From assembly GCF_958450345.1 (NCBI RefSeq), contig NC_088780.1, positions 135,050,226 through 135,114,225 on the forward strand: 64,000 nt of DNA, in the 5' to 3' direction. Below are positions 47,755-59,890 of this stretch, in pieces (the stretch's first letter is position 1; every line of letters starts with the position of its first letter). Both the position numbers and the translations under genes were made by a program. The stretch comes from Calliphora vicina (Eukaryota; Arthropoda; Insecta; Diptera; Calliphoridae). Below the pieces are notes generated by a model. The model was not told the origin of the DNA, searched no databases, and was given only the letters and a program-made list of their open reading frames with translations.

Positions 47755-48300
47755 TGTTACGAAATTGTACTTGAATTCAAATATAACGATTTTAAGGGCT
47801 GATTTAAAAGTAGCATAATGCTTTCAAATAACATTGCTGTAATAGCAAACTGTAACATATCTGTGGGCATTATTAAATAAAAGCTTTCAGTTGACCATTG
47901 ATCGTAAGTTGGCAACGCTGTATTCGAATTCGAATATTCAGTTAAAGAACATTGTAGAAAGTACATCACAGATGGCGTATGATCTAGAATATTCGAACTT
48001 TGACAGTTAAAGAGCAATCTAGAGTGCAGATGGCAGTGTTATAAATAGTGGCAGAGGTTGCAGTCGTGAGTGAGTTTATCAGAGACGCTTTTCGAATAAA
48101 CATCAACTAAGTGCATTAAAGTGTGTTGTGTTTTTCAAGTAAATTCATTATAAATTGTGTCTGTATTTCTGAGAATTTATAAACGTGTATAAAAAAACAT
48201 TAAGTGGCTATGTAATTCTGTGGTTGTTGTACATTTTGAATAAATAAAGTGTTGTTACAATTTTTAAACTACTAAACGGCTTTTATTTGCAATCAAATCC
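47755..48300 (+). mobile_element. LTR, copy 1 (3' end diverged or lost)
   Basis: Starts TGTTACGAAATTGTACTTGA and is nearly identical to 62269-62820, including the TATA-like 'gttataaatagtggcagagg' (about 48040) and the 'gaataaataaag' polyadenylation signal (about 48237). Similarity stops after 'tttatttgcaatcaaa' (about 48298), so the 3' end of about 60 bases is absent. No internal retroelement sequence adjoins it. Confidence 0.75.
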
Positions 48301-48365
48301 CCTATCCATCGATTTATAACATTAATTAGATAAAACTTAACAAAAATATTTTTACCGATTTTGAC

Positions 48366-48447
48366 CCATTTTAAGTGATCCGACTTATTATGGCCTTATA
48401 TCGTATACCATTTTAAGTGATCCGACTTATTATGGCCTTATATCGTC
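48366..48447. repeat. Tandem duplication, 42-bp period
   Basis: 'ccattttaagtgatccgact...tggccttatatcgt' occurs twice back to back. The start resembles the Helentron-like phrase 'ccgattttgacccatt'. Confidence 0.8.
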
Positions 48448-48739
48448 ATTGCGGTTCAATGGTTCATTCCACATCATAGTGGCTTGGTATCGGAAACAAT
48501 TTGGTGTCTTATTTGTCAATAAACATACAAATTCAACGCACGTTTTACATAACTTTTGTGAAATTCAAGGCTGTTTTGTTGTTTTGAATAACAAAATGGC
48601 GCCAACTTGAAATCTTGTGTGCATTTCAGGACATCTTCTATTTATCAGCGTTATTTAGTATTACGTAAATATCTTGAATTTGTTAGCACTACTTAGAACT
48701 AAATAGTAATACAATTTGCTCAGTTTATCTTGCTGTCTA

Positions 48740-49531
48740 CACCATTTTTAATTGAAATTGAGAACATTATACATGATATTGAGAAAATTTCAACTTTAAA
48801 TTGAGAAAATTCCAAATGAAATTGAGAATTTCCATTTTAAATTGAGAAAATTCCAAATTTGAATTTCTCAAGGGTTAAGCATTGGTGAATAGGGACTCAA
48901 TCGTAAATGAGTTGCTGGAGAGTTGTCGAAAATTTCACGTAAACGACTGTGGCAAGGGGCATTGTCACATACCAGAACGAGTTAATATAACTGATTACCC
49001 AACTCTTGCTATCAGCACTTTTGACCCATTCGTTTGCGCTTTCGGCAGTGAACGATCCTTCGCGACTATCCATTTGAATAATGCCTGCGGTACCAATTGC
49101 ACCTATCAGGTGTATGTCGGGGCCACGGGAAGTAGGTATCAAAAGAACAGTTCGGGATCCAACACAAGACCAACCATGTTTTCTACGACAAAATAAATTG
49201 AAATTGGTCGCTCTACCCAGACCACCACATCTTTCCACATCTTATATAATCGTTAATTTTGTTCTTTTTAGTTTAAAATAATTCATATAATGTTTCTCAA
49301 TTTTATTTAGAATTTTCCCAATTTCATTTGGAATTTTCTCAATTTCAATTGGAATTTTCCCAATTTCATTTGTAATTTCCTAAATTTCAATTTGAATTTA
49401 AATTTCTCAATTTCATTTGGAATTTTCTCAATTTCAAATGGAAGTTCTCAATTTCAATTGGAATTTTCTCAATTTGAAATGAAATTTCTTAATTTCATTT
49501 GGAATTTTCTCAATTTCAATGAAAAATGGTG
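48740..49531 (-). mobile_element. Tc1/mariner-type foldback element with DDE relic
   Basis: Ends CACCATTTTTAATTGAAATT and the inverse AATTTCAATGAAAAATGGTG, flanked by TA (48738-48739, 49532-49533). Both flanks are arrays of AATTGAGAAAATTCC-type words. On the minus strand the centre encodes a DDE_3 transposase fragment: HGWSCVGSRTVLLIPTSRGP and GAIGTAGIIQMDSREGSF, then after a frameshift VCDNAPCHSRLREIF and LSPYSP (about 48885-48960). CDNAPCH holds the second catalytic Asp. The gene is broken and short. Confidence 0.8.
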
Positions 49532-49533
49532 TA

Positions 49534-50560
49534 GTTAGGAATATCTACATTTTATATGGAAACAGGTTACTAGATTAGAAGTGAGGTTAAATTTCCTACT
49601 GGGTATTAATTTTTCAAAATCTTTGACATTTTTTCACAAACTCAAAAATTTATTTCTGGCAAATCATGGTTTTAGCATGCTGTCACCATTGCGGCTGCTG
49701 AAAGCACTAAAATAAAAGTAAATATGTAATTGTTCTATCCATATTTGAAAGCAATTCCCCTCACACAGCCATCATTCAAAAATACTAAATCAAATTACCA
49801 GTGGAGAATATTTATGTAATAATGCCCATCCCACAGATATTCACTGTCAATGCAAATTATTACCTAAATTTTAAAACATAATACGACTATGTATATGAAA
49901 ATGTTAAAATGAAGATGACACTTACTTTTATTTGTTGCTCAAAAAAGTTTAAATTTTAAATTCATGACAGCAGTGCTGATGTCATACTGACATGCCTGAA
50001 AGCCTCATTTTTTACGCAAATAAAGCCATCAGCCAAATGGCAAAATTAGGTTTTGTAAAACCCGAAGCTGTATATTTGAATATTTTTAGCTTAAGACCGT
50101 TTAATATTCATATTCGTAAAGGATTAATGGCAAACGTTAAGGATTAGTGTGGCATGGCACTAAGGGAAGATTTATGATAATTTGATACAATTTGTCAACT
50201 TTAAATAATTTTTATTACAATTATATGAAGTTAAGGGCAGGTGGTGATAGGTACGTAAGTTGTGCTAAATTACTTATTTATGTAGCAGTTGTTGTTGACT
50301 GTTTAACATGTATTTTTTATTTTTATGTTCGCCATTAATTAATCTTCAGGCAGTTCTTGTTAAAATATTTTATGATGGTGTATTAAGTGTTACTGGCAAC
50401 CAATACTATTGTAGTCATGGCCAAGATTTTAAGCATTTGCCATTAATTATTTTTTGAAATTTATATGTAAAAAAAACTATTCATTAAGAGTTTTTTTTCT
50501 AATTTTAAAAAATACTCTTAAAATATAATTGGATTTTATGCCCACCAGAAAAAAATATGG
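49534..50560. other. Non-coding, nothing recognised
   Basis: No gene. The satellite begins downstream. Confidence 0.35.
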
Positions 50561-51338
50561 GTGGCAGGCGCGGATCCAGAGATGAAAAAATTTAATTTTC
50601 CTCCTCAAAACCAAAAAGTTTTAACTAATTTTTTTTAAATGTTCGCAACATAGTCCGCAAAAGTTTTTACATAAATAACACTTTTCCACGTCCACAAATG
50701 CGCCACTTATTAAATACATCTGCAAAATACATACATAGGTCTGTGATCACTCATATTTCTAATCAAAAATATAAAAACTCAAAATATCTAAATTCGCTAA
50801 TAACTTGGCCAATAAGCGTCTAATCAAGAAAAGGAGCTCGATCTGTGATCACTCATATTTCTGACCAAAAATTGATTTTTTATATAAAAACTCAAAATAT
50901 ATAAATTCGCTAATAACTTCGCCAATAAGAGTTTAATCAAGACTCTAATAAAAACTCAAAATATCTAAATTCGCAATAACTTGGCCAATAAGCTTTGAAT
51001 CAAGAAAAGGAGCTCCATCTGTGATCACTCATATTTCTTAACAAAAATCGATTTTTTTATGTAAAAACTCAAAATATCTAAATTCGCTAATAACTTGGCC
51101 AATAAGCGTTTAATCAAGAAAAGGAGCTCCATCTGTGATCACTCATATTTCTGACCAAAAATCGATTTTTTATATAAAAACTCAAAATATCTAAATTCGC
51201 TAATAACTTCGCCAATAAGAGTTTAATCAAGAAAAAAAGCCCGATTCGATTTTTTATATAAAAACTCAAAATATCTAAATTCGCAATAACTTGGCCAATA
51301 AGCTTTGAATCAAGAAAAGGAGCTCGATCTGTGATCAC

Positions 51339-52541
51339 CAGGGAAACCAAAATATGCAAATGCATGTTTTTTCTGGTGAGTCTAATGAGCACATGGATAT
51401 GATATTTACACGTTTCAGAACTATTTAAGAATTTTGGCATCGATTTGTTAGTGCATATTTTACCCTTAAATGCATATTTTTGCATATATTTGTTTTAAGA
51501 GCATATTTATGTCATATTTTTGCGTTTTTAGAGCATATTTTACTGTTTAATAGCATATTTTGACTTTATCAAAAACAAGTTATGATAGATGGCTTTTTTT
51601 ATACCCTTCACCATGAGTGACAAGGGTATATATAAGTTTGTCATTCCGTTTGTAATTTCCACATTTTTCATTTGCGACCCCATAAAGTATATATATTCTG
51701 GATCGTTATAGATAGCGGAATCGATATAGCCATGTCCGTCTGTCCGTCTGTGTGTTGAAATCAACTTTCCGAAGCCCCCAAATAACTTACATACACGATT
51801 CATACATCAATATCTTCCGACTCGGTCGCTATTTAAAATCGAGAAAATCGGTCCACAAATGGCTGAGAAATAAGGAAAAAACTAGGACAACCTCGATTTT
51901 TGACCTGTATCTGGATTACTAAGTCATTAATATATACAATATGGATATCTAATGATAGATATTTCAAAGGCCTTTGCAACGACGTATATAAGACCATAGT
52001 AAGTTGGACATACAATGGGTCAAAATCGGAAAAAAATATTTTTTAACCCGAATTTTTTTTTCATCAAAAATTTTTTTTTTGTCATAAATTCTTTTTCCAA
52101 AAATATTAATTAAAGAAATTTAAAAAAAAAAAATTTTGAAAAAACCTTTTTTAAAAAAAATTATAAAACAATTTGGAAAAAAAAATTTTTTTAAAAAATT
52201 TTAAAACATTAAAAAAAAAATTTTGATTTTGTTTAAATAAAAATATTTAAAAAAATATATATTTTTAAGTATAATTTGGTGAAGGGTATATAAGATTCGG
52301 CACAGCCGAATATAGCTCTCTTACTTATTTTTTGTTGTACTTGTTTTAGTTCATGTTAATTGTATTTTCTTGTTAATTGTATTGATTTTTTTAAACAAAA
52401 GTATATTTTTTGGTTATAAATTATGTAAAAGTTTGTTTTTTAAAAGCATATTTTTAAATTTTAAGAGCATATTTTAAAGTTTTTACTGCATATTTAAAGC
52501 GCTTAAAACGCTTTTTTTAGAGCATATTTCCGGTTTCCCTG
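51339..52541. mobile_element. hAT-type element inserted in the satellite
   Basis: Ends CAGGGAAACC and GGTTTCCCTG, with a perfect 8-bp duplication GTGATCAC (51331-51338, 52542-52549). The outer parts repeat the word GCATATTT many times in both orientations. It has no transposase. A DINE-1-like Helentron (51600-52326) sits inside. Confidence 0.88.
51600..52326 (+). mobile_element. DINE-1/INE-1-like Helentron, fullest copy
   Basis: Starts TATACCCTTCACCATGAGTG and includes 'gaccccataaagtatatata', 'ttctggatcgttatagatagc', 'gatatagccatgtccgtctg' twice-stepped. It ends with the hairpin TTCGGCACAGCCGAA followed by 'tatagctctcttacttatttt'. The order and words match what I remember of Drosophila DINE-1 (non-autonomous Helentron). 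There is no protein. Confidence 0.8.
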
Positions 52542-52860
52542 GTGATCACTCATATTTCTTAACAAAAATCGATTTTTTTTATGTAAAAACTCAAAATATC
52601 TAAATTCGCTAATAACTTGGCCAATAAGCGTTTAATCAAGAAAAGGAGCTCCATCTGTGATCACTCATATTTCTGACCAAAAATCGATTTTTTATATAAA
52701 AGCTCAAAATATATAAATTCGCTAATAACTTGGCCATTAAGCGATTAATCAAGAAAAGGAGCTCGATCTGTGATCACTCATATTTCTGACCAAAAATCGA
52801 TTTTTTATATAAAAACTCAAAATATCTAAATTCGCTAATAACTTAACCAAAAAGGGTTTA

Positions 52861-53324
52861 AAAAGGAGCAAAATTAAAAAAAAAATTAAACCTAAATATC
52901 TCTTGAACTAAAAGAGATAACCTACAGATAAAAGCTTATTTTTTGTAGACCTTCTCAAGGTCTATCTATATTTTAAATTTCAGCTTATTCGGATCATAAA
53001 TGGCTTTTTAGCAAATGTGTGACATTGAGGATCCACCCACTGATCCCCATTCCGAACACCTCAGCCTAGTAAATATTACAGCACAACATGTGGACTTGAT
53101 CATACTATTTTAACAAAAAAATCTTTGTTTTAGTGTTAAAAAATAGTAAAAACGAAAATTGTTAAATTGTTGGCGTATCACAAAGTCTAAATTAGCTGTT
53201 AACCAAAAACTGATGACACCTTTTTTAGAGGCCCCACTAATTTTCAGAAACTTTGGGGGACCATAAAAAAAATCGGTCACCAAAATGGACAAACTGAGTA
53301 TAGGGTTTTACTACCCTTTGGTAG
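52861..53324. other. Non-coding, nothing recognised
   Basis: Part (53210-53275) resembles 27312-27352. No gene is visible. Confidence 0.35.
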
Positions 53325-54050
53325 TAGAGTCGAACCTATACAGTCATGATCGTGTGTTTTTTTCACTGTTGCACTGTGTTATCATCGGGAATAATTTGTT
53401 ATATTTTACATCAAGTGACAGAGAAAGGCAGAGAAGTGGAATTTTTTTGGAAGTAAATACACCTATTATTGATAAGATGTGCAAATTAGAGCATAATCTT
53501 TTTTCGAAAAAAAATATATATGGATCTTAATCAATCAGATGTAAATTAGATGTTTTGACTTTTTTGGAATTTGATTTGACCATCAATTTCTAATTAATAT
53601 ATTATGAAATGTGTACACAAAATTAATCATTTCATAAAAAGAAGCATCATAGATGTTTCGGCCAGATGTTTATGGTGTTTCCAACACCCTTTAAATTCCA
53701 AACTTTCTAAAGTGAAAAAATTTCCAAATTTTTTTAAATTAAAAATAATTTGAGAGTTTTTGGACCTTTTTCAATAGAAGAGTTTTTATAGATTATTTAA
53801 AATAAAAATCGAGAAAAATAAGACCATGAAACTCAAATATGAGCTCAGAAAAGTGCAAGCATCGGTATTTTCAACATCTGTATATAAATTTCTTCATAAC
53901 TGCCACAGAAGTACATGAAGATAATAAATTGTTTGCTTACATTAAATCAATACAATGGGCTGTTTTATTAAGTTTTTTTTAAATTATTTGTTTTAAGGTT
54001 GGAAATAAATATAGCGTTTTCTTTTCTTTTTTGCAATTTCATTCCGCATA
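53325..54050 (+). mobile_element. Right half of the GCGGAATGAAATTGC TIR element
   Basis: Corresponds to about 4290-5263, with the same right end 'tttgcaatttcattccgcata'. The stretch matching 4850-5110 is shorter here. Confidence 0.75.
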
Positions 54051-54054
54051 CGTT

Positions 54055-54360
54055 AGTAAATATATATAATTAAGACTTGTGACTTATACACGAAACATGT
54101 GCCTGCCGTATGTCCTTAAACATTAACAGTTTTCTGAGAATTTGGGAAACCATTTTATTATATTTTTAACGGTAAAAAGGTATAACTTTTATTATTATCT
54201 ACTTATACAATTAAAACTTTATTTTCACTTTGTTTATTTCTCTTAATTTTCTTTATTTGTAAAGACGTATGAATAATAATGAATTACCTTAATAAGACGT
54301 ATGAGTAACAAAGAATTTATATCCATATTAATTGTATTACTCATACGTAAATTTTTGTCA
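54055..54360 (+). repeat. Dispersed repeat with 'acgtatgagtaa' words
   Basis: Recurs inverted at about 60520-60765: 'cacgaaacatgtgcctgccg', 'ttttcactttgtt', 'tactcatacgt'. The class is unknown. Confidence 0.55.
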
Positions 54361-54651
54361 GTTTCTGATCAAAAATCTGTAACTTTTGAATGAATGAGAA
54401 TTTTTGTAAGATTTTTTTTGTTCAATAGGTGGGACTTAGGCTTTAATCTGTAATTTAAATCAGAAAAATCGAATCATAATAAAAAAATGTATGATCGATT
54501 TAAAATTTTTGATTTTTTTTTTTTTTGAGTTTTTGTGTAAAATTTATATATTGAGGCAAGTAAAAGAGGTGTTTTTATGTATATAACTATAATTTCTGCA
54601 AATAATTATTGCTGTACATCTTAGCTTTACGATATGACTTGTTTTATGGTT

Positions 54652-55620
54652 AACTAGCTGAACCCGGTCCGCTGGCCTTTAGAAAACATCTGTTTTATAT
54701 TGCATCTCGATCTCGATTTTAATATACAGTGTCGGAAAAGTCGACCTTCAATGTTAATACATGTGGTGGCATTTCGGCTGGTTCCAATGAATTCAAAAAT
54801 TAAGTAGGATAATTGACGACTTGTTCTTCGTTCATTACTGTGTCAATCGATTTGTATTTTATTGTTTCGCCAGACAATTTCAATTGTATTTGGTCATTGA
54901 GCTTGTTAACACCATAATTTGTTGATTAAAAGTAGATTTCATATGGAAATTTCTTATTCATGCACCTAATATGCAAGAGTAAACAAAATTGTTTATCACA
55001 GACCGAAAATCAAAAATCTGGCTATACACTGTTACCCAAAAGGCTTTTCTGAAGATTCCGTGAACAGCCATTTTTGAGTCTATACGGAACATACATACAC
55101 ACGATTGTTCGAACAATCAACTATTTCCTGGAAAAAGTCGAAAAGTCGAAATCGACTTTTTGGTCGGAAAAAAGTCGAACAATCGATTATGTTATCTCAA
55201 AAGTCGATAAAAGTCGAATAGTCGAAAATAGTCGATAAAAGTCGAAAATAGTCGATAAAAGTCGATAAAAGTCGAATAGTCGATTTAAGTCGACTTTTTA
55301 GATTGTTAAAAAAAATATTGCACTTGCATTTTTTGTAGTGTATGCTAATATAAGTAAATAATAAATAAATGTTTATAAAATAAAGCTTTTTTCTACACAA
55401 AATTCTTACAACATTATTCTAACTATTATCGCCTTGATAAATTTCATTTTTATTGCTGAACTTTACATCAATAAATGTAGAAACCATGTATTTTTTACAA
55501 GAAATGGTAAAAAGTCGAAAATAGTCGGAAAGTCGAAGATTCTCTGAAAATTTCATTAAAATCGGTCCAGCTATTTTTGAGTTCATTCGTAACATACATA
55601 AATTTGTATATATATAGATG
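54652..55620 (+). repeat. ACTAGCTGA-type interspersed repeat with AGTCGA array
   Basis: Starts ACTAGCTGAACCCGG and ends 'catacataaatttgtatata' plus TATAGATG. Contains the AGTCGA microsatellite at 55137-55300. Same class as 27403-29254 by its ends only. A further start (ACTAGTTGATCGCCCCGG) is at 55814. Confidence 0.55.
55137..55300. repeat. AGTCGA-rich microsatellite
   Basis: AAAAGTCGAA, TAGTCGATAAAAGTCGA and similar variants occur about 20 times. The short frame on the minus strand here (ending at 55197) is an artefact of it. Confidence 0.85.
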
Positions 55621-56250
55621 AAAAATGTTTGTATGAGAAAATTCGAAAATCTTCTTTACGAAATCACTGAATGGCCCTAATGTAGTATTTTAGGTGTCTA
55701 AACCATATTCTGAAAATTTCCTTTCCAATGTTACCAGTTTGGAGCTAATCGGTTGGATGGTCTCAGAGTCTATAACGGACATAGGTAGAAACATTTTTTG
55801 TATTTTATATTTTACTAGTTGATCGCCCCGGCTTCGCCCGGTAGCATTTACTAATGATAGTTCTTCAAGTTTCTCCAACCCACGCACACCAGCCTGTTCT
55901 TATTTGTTTGCAAATAAAATATATAAATTTGTACTGCATACTTTAGGAAGCTTTTTTATTACAGTTGACTGGACTCACAAAAACAGAATTTCCGAGTTTT
56001 ACCCGGATTTTTTTAATTTTTTTCTTTACAAACCATAATTTCAAACATTTTCAAAAATCAATTATGAGATGCATTCACCTTATATTATCCACTGTGATGT
56101 GCTTTGTTAGCTTTTTATATATTTCTTCAAAATTGAATGTAAACAAAATCTATATTTCGCTAAAATTATTGAAGTTAATTTTTATGAATTTAAAGTTTAT
56201 TTAATATGAGTGTCTAACAAAATCGGATAACATTTACAGACTGAACCATA
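55621..56250. other. Repeat start at 55814 and unassigned DNA
   Basis: 55814 begins ACTAGTTGATCGCCCCGGC, as in the interspersed repeats upstream. The rest shows no recognised feature. Confidence 0.4.
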
Positions 56251-56619
56251 GAGAATACATATAGAGCGAAAACTCTCCTGTCAAAGACCTAAAAACCTAA
56301 GAGGTGAGAATGTATTAGTAAAAAGAACAACACTCGTATATGTAATTTTTTGGAGTATTTTTTTTAGTTTCCGCTCTATGTATGTATGGGTTGAACAATT
56401 TAGTTAATGTTTTGAGTAGCAATATTTTCAAAAACAAAAAAAAATTCAATGTTGAAACAAAATTTTTGAATTTCACTTACCTTTACATAACCATTACATT
56501 TTGATACCAAAGAACATCATAAAATATCATAAATATCTCAAATCCCAATTTTTTTTTTACAAAATTTCTAATTAATGCTAAATGAGCATTAAAAATTCAA
56601 ATAATTTTAACATTTACCT

Positions 56620-57060
56620 GGTTCACCCGATTTGGTTATTTTTTCTATTACTAGAAAATCTAAAGGATAATGTATTTTCCGGATCTGTGTCTTATATAGG
56701 AACTATGTATAATTATGGATCTATAGTCACAAAAACCCAATATAAAGATATGTACATACTGGAAACAGATCTGTATTAAATTTTTTATCAATATCGAGAT
56801 TCATGCGAGATACTGTCTTTTTCGGATATATCGAATTAACATTTAAGTGATTTTTGGAAGTGGTTCTTATATAGCTCCTATAAACCGATCTTCACTAAAT
56901 TTGGTACAGCGATTTCTATATATACAAATATACATATATATGAGGATTATTTGTGTTAAATGTTTACGTGATACAAATATTTATCAGAGATTTATCAAAT
57001 GTATTGTGTTCTTTATTCCTCATTCCACTGTTAAACATAGTCTTGAGTATTTTAATTAAT
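56620..57060 (+). mobile_element. Degenerate Helentron-like fragment
   Basis: Phrases such as 'cttatataggaactatgtataattatggatc' and 'gatcttcactaaatttggtac' echo the repeated 'catataaggcccactt...gatcggtccataat' of variant Q. Both ends are eroded. Confidence 0.4.
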
Positions 57061-57840
57061 TTTTTTTCCAAAAAAAAAAAAAAAAAATCTCAAATCCTTA
57101 TAGAAGTGCAATGAAACAGCATATGCTTATATACAATTAAAAGAAACAAAAAATTGTCTGCTTATGAAAGATAAATAAAATACAATATAAATCTCATTTA
57201 TTTAAATTTTTTTTCAATTATTCAATTACCCAATGTAAAATAATCAGCCATATGTAAATGATATATGTATGATTTACACACTCTTGTCTACATCATAAAA
57301 ATGCAGAAAAAACACAATTTATAACTTTAATTAGAAGAGTGGGTATATGACTTAGCAAAAGTATTTTTTATGAAAATAATTTTTTCTAGTACGCATTTCA
57401 ATAAAACTGTGAGAATTTTTATTTGGCGTGAATTATTTCGTAATGAATTTTTATTTTTAGATAATAAGACTGTATTAGCATAATCCCGGGAGACTGTATT
57501 CTCAAGGACTTTTTGACAGCGCATGTAAATGTGTGAATGAATGAATTTTTTTTTTTTAGTTGAGAGTTTTTGGTTTTTGCTTACAAACAAACAATGTTGT
57601 CCTACAAAAAAAAAAAAAATATTCATGATTTTATTGAGAAATTCAAAAGAAATTTCTAAATAATTTTATTATTAAAAATTGCAGAAATGTTCGTTTTAAA
57701 TTAGATAAAAACTATTTTGAAAGTAAATTTTAATTAGGCTTAAGTTCATTTTTATTATAATATATTTGTAATAATTCAAAGAAAATCACTGAGTAGAAAA
57801 AATTTAGACAATTGGCAAATTGGAATGAATTTTCTAGCCT
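57061..57840. other. Non-coding, nothing recognised
   Basis: Contains long A- and T-runs (57072-57088, 57606-57619). No gene is visible. Confidence 0.35.
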
Positions 57841-57889
57841 GCCAAGGGCGTCTTCAACAATATTTATTGTCAATTGTCTAAAATTTTAG

Positions 57890-58425
57890 TATTGAGTGAG
57901 TTCTTTGAAGGTCTGCTATCAAACTGATTCCAATGTTATTAAAAAGTATCGGAAGAACTTGTCCGTTGATATAAAACTTAATTCAAGTAAAATGAATTGT
58001 CCACATGATGTTTCTAAAGCCAATAAATAGAAAGCATTTTCTAAAGAGCTTCCAACACATCCGGTTGCTCAGTACTCGGACTATTTGGTACGAAAAGTTA
58101 AAGCCAATGTAGGTTTAAAAACATGCAAGGCTCGAAAAGTTCATGACAGGAACTCTGCTAAAAATATAAAGGCCAAAGACAGAGCACGGAAATTGAAGAC
58201 AAGATTTACACAAAAAATATATCTGCTGCATAATGGATGATGAAACGTACGTATGAAAAATTTTTCGCAGGGAATGTTGTAGATAAGTTTAGGACCCAAA
58301 AGCAGAAAATGTTCCCAAAATGTTCTTGGCAAGGCAAGCAATATGCAGTTGTGGCAAAAGAAGCCAAACATTTGCCACAAAGGGCTCTATAAATACCGAA
58401 ATTTACATCAATGAATGTTTACAAA
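57890..58425 (+). pseudogene. Mariner-family transposase relic
   Basis: Readable pieces in shifting frames: FSKELPTHPVAQYSDYLVRK (about 58035-58095), VKANVGLKTCKARKVHDRN, AKDRARKLKTRF, CIMDDETYV (about 58225-58250, with the first catalytic Asp region) and, later, NTEIYINEC near 58390-58415. The order matches a Tc1/mariner-type transposase known from flies and mosquitoes. The N- and C-terminal parts are missing. The frame on the opposite strand is a shadow. Confidence 0.7.
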
Positions 58426-58613
58426 AAAAAGGATGCTTCCATTCATGCTTTTCGAAACTTAATTATCAAAATGTCATGAAGCAATAATTTAAACATAATT
58501 TATTAAACTTTGCTAATTTATTAAACCATATTTGAACAAGTTTAACTCTGTCTGATTCAGCTTCACTAAACTACAATAATTGTAAATAATCTTAACTGAT
58601 ACTTAGATACTCA

Positions 58614-59890
58614 CACTCAGGGAAAACCATCAACTTAAAAATAAGAAAGCGTCATATTAATTCAATAATGTTCTTTTTAATAGATAATAATAGTTAGAAA
58701 AATTATATTGAAATACGATAAATCAATAACAAGGTGCTACAATGGAAAAAAACTTGGAAAACGACCCAGCGTGGGTTATAGGTCTAGCTGAGTACATTAC
58801 GAATTGTGTCTAAAAATTTCTAAAACACCCTCAAATAAAAAATTATTTTCAGTGATGTTTGTCAACTTATCGACCTGTAACTCAGTCAGGTTTTATCCGA
58901 TTTTAAATTCTTAAACGGTTTTGGAAAGACAACTAATTACGCTTTAAAATGACGTGTACACTTTGATACAGTTTTAAGCAGTAAGCATTGTTTATGTTAA
59001 GAATATCTAAAAGAAAAACAAAATTTCTTAACTTTTTTGATTTTGGTCGCTTTTCGTTGCTTATTTTGATATGAAGGCTTATTAAAATTTATACCAATGA
59101 ATAAAGGAAATTAAGTTGTTAACAAAACATGGTTTTAGTTATTCAAATCGGATGAAAATTGTAAAAGTTATTCAACTTTTCATTAACACATTTTTTTAGT
59201 ATTTTATCCCCCAGCGCATATGAATAAACAAAAAAATATAAAAAAAATATTTGTAAAATTTTGAATTAACAAGGTAAATTTTTTTCATACTTTTTTCGAA
59301 AAAGTTGAATAACTTTTGGAAATATAAACCGATTTTAACAAGTAATGTCTCATTTTTGTCTATATAAAATTGTGTTTAAAACATTGTGCAAATAAAAATA
59401 GGCTTCTATAGAAAAAAATTAAAATAACTATTGTTGAATATGAAAAATTATGAAAAAAAAAATAACAAATAAAGTGAAACTTTTTATCAAAACATACACA
59501 ATTTCTTATAATATACATTTTATGCATACATTTTATGAAAACTCAATTCTTTGCCTATCCATAATTCTTTAAGATTTTGAAATCGGTATAAAAATGTGTG
59601 AGTTAGAGGTACTAAAGCACAACGGCCTACCCTAAAACAGTTTTTTCAAAATAACTCAAAATTTTGAGGGTGTTTCAAAATCTTTGAAAACGGTTTTAGT
59701 ATGTCCTCATCTAGGCCTACAACCTCCATTAGATGGCTTTTCAAGTTCTGACAAAAAGTGTCATTTTGTAGCAGAATGTAATTTTCAACTTTAAATCAAT
59801 ATTTTTCCATATTGAAATAAAAAATTACAACATTACTAGAGTTGATTCAATATGGTTTTTATAGATTTTAAGTTGTTTTTTCTCTGGGTG
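58614..59890. mobile_element. TIR element with CACTCAGGGAAAA ends
   Basis: CACTCAGGGAAAACCATCAA at the left and the inverse-like AAGTTGTTTTTTCTCTGGGTG at the right, flanked by CA on both sides. The centre (about 58755-59780) is homologous, in reverse, to parts of 2800-4320. No coding capacity. Confidence 0.6.

Larger units (their letters stand above)
50700..52860. repeat. Satellite of ~113-bp units, interrupted
   Basis: About nine units or part units contain 'ctgtgatcactcatatttct', 'atcgattttttatataaaaactcaaaatat', 'cgctaataacttggccaataagcg' and 'aatcaagaaaaggagctc'. Positions of the last two words: near 50800, 50910, 50980, 51095, 51200, 51290, then after the insertion near 52610, 52725, 52840. 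A hAT element splits it at 51339-52541. The units vary by indels. Confidence 0.85.

Noticed and set aside
48882..49281. Plus-strand frames over the DDE relic
   Set aside because: The minus strand encodes clear transposase motifs; the plus frames are shadows.
50700..52860. Regularly spaced repeats that could suggest a CRISPR array
   Set aside because: Units are about 113 bp, contiguous and divergent, with no unique spacers, in a fly genome. It is a satellite.
58141..58380. 79-codon minus-strand frame
   Set aside because: It is antisense to the mariner transposase relic, whose plus-strand motifs explain the sequence better.
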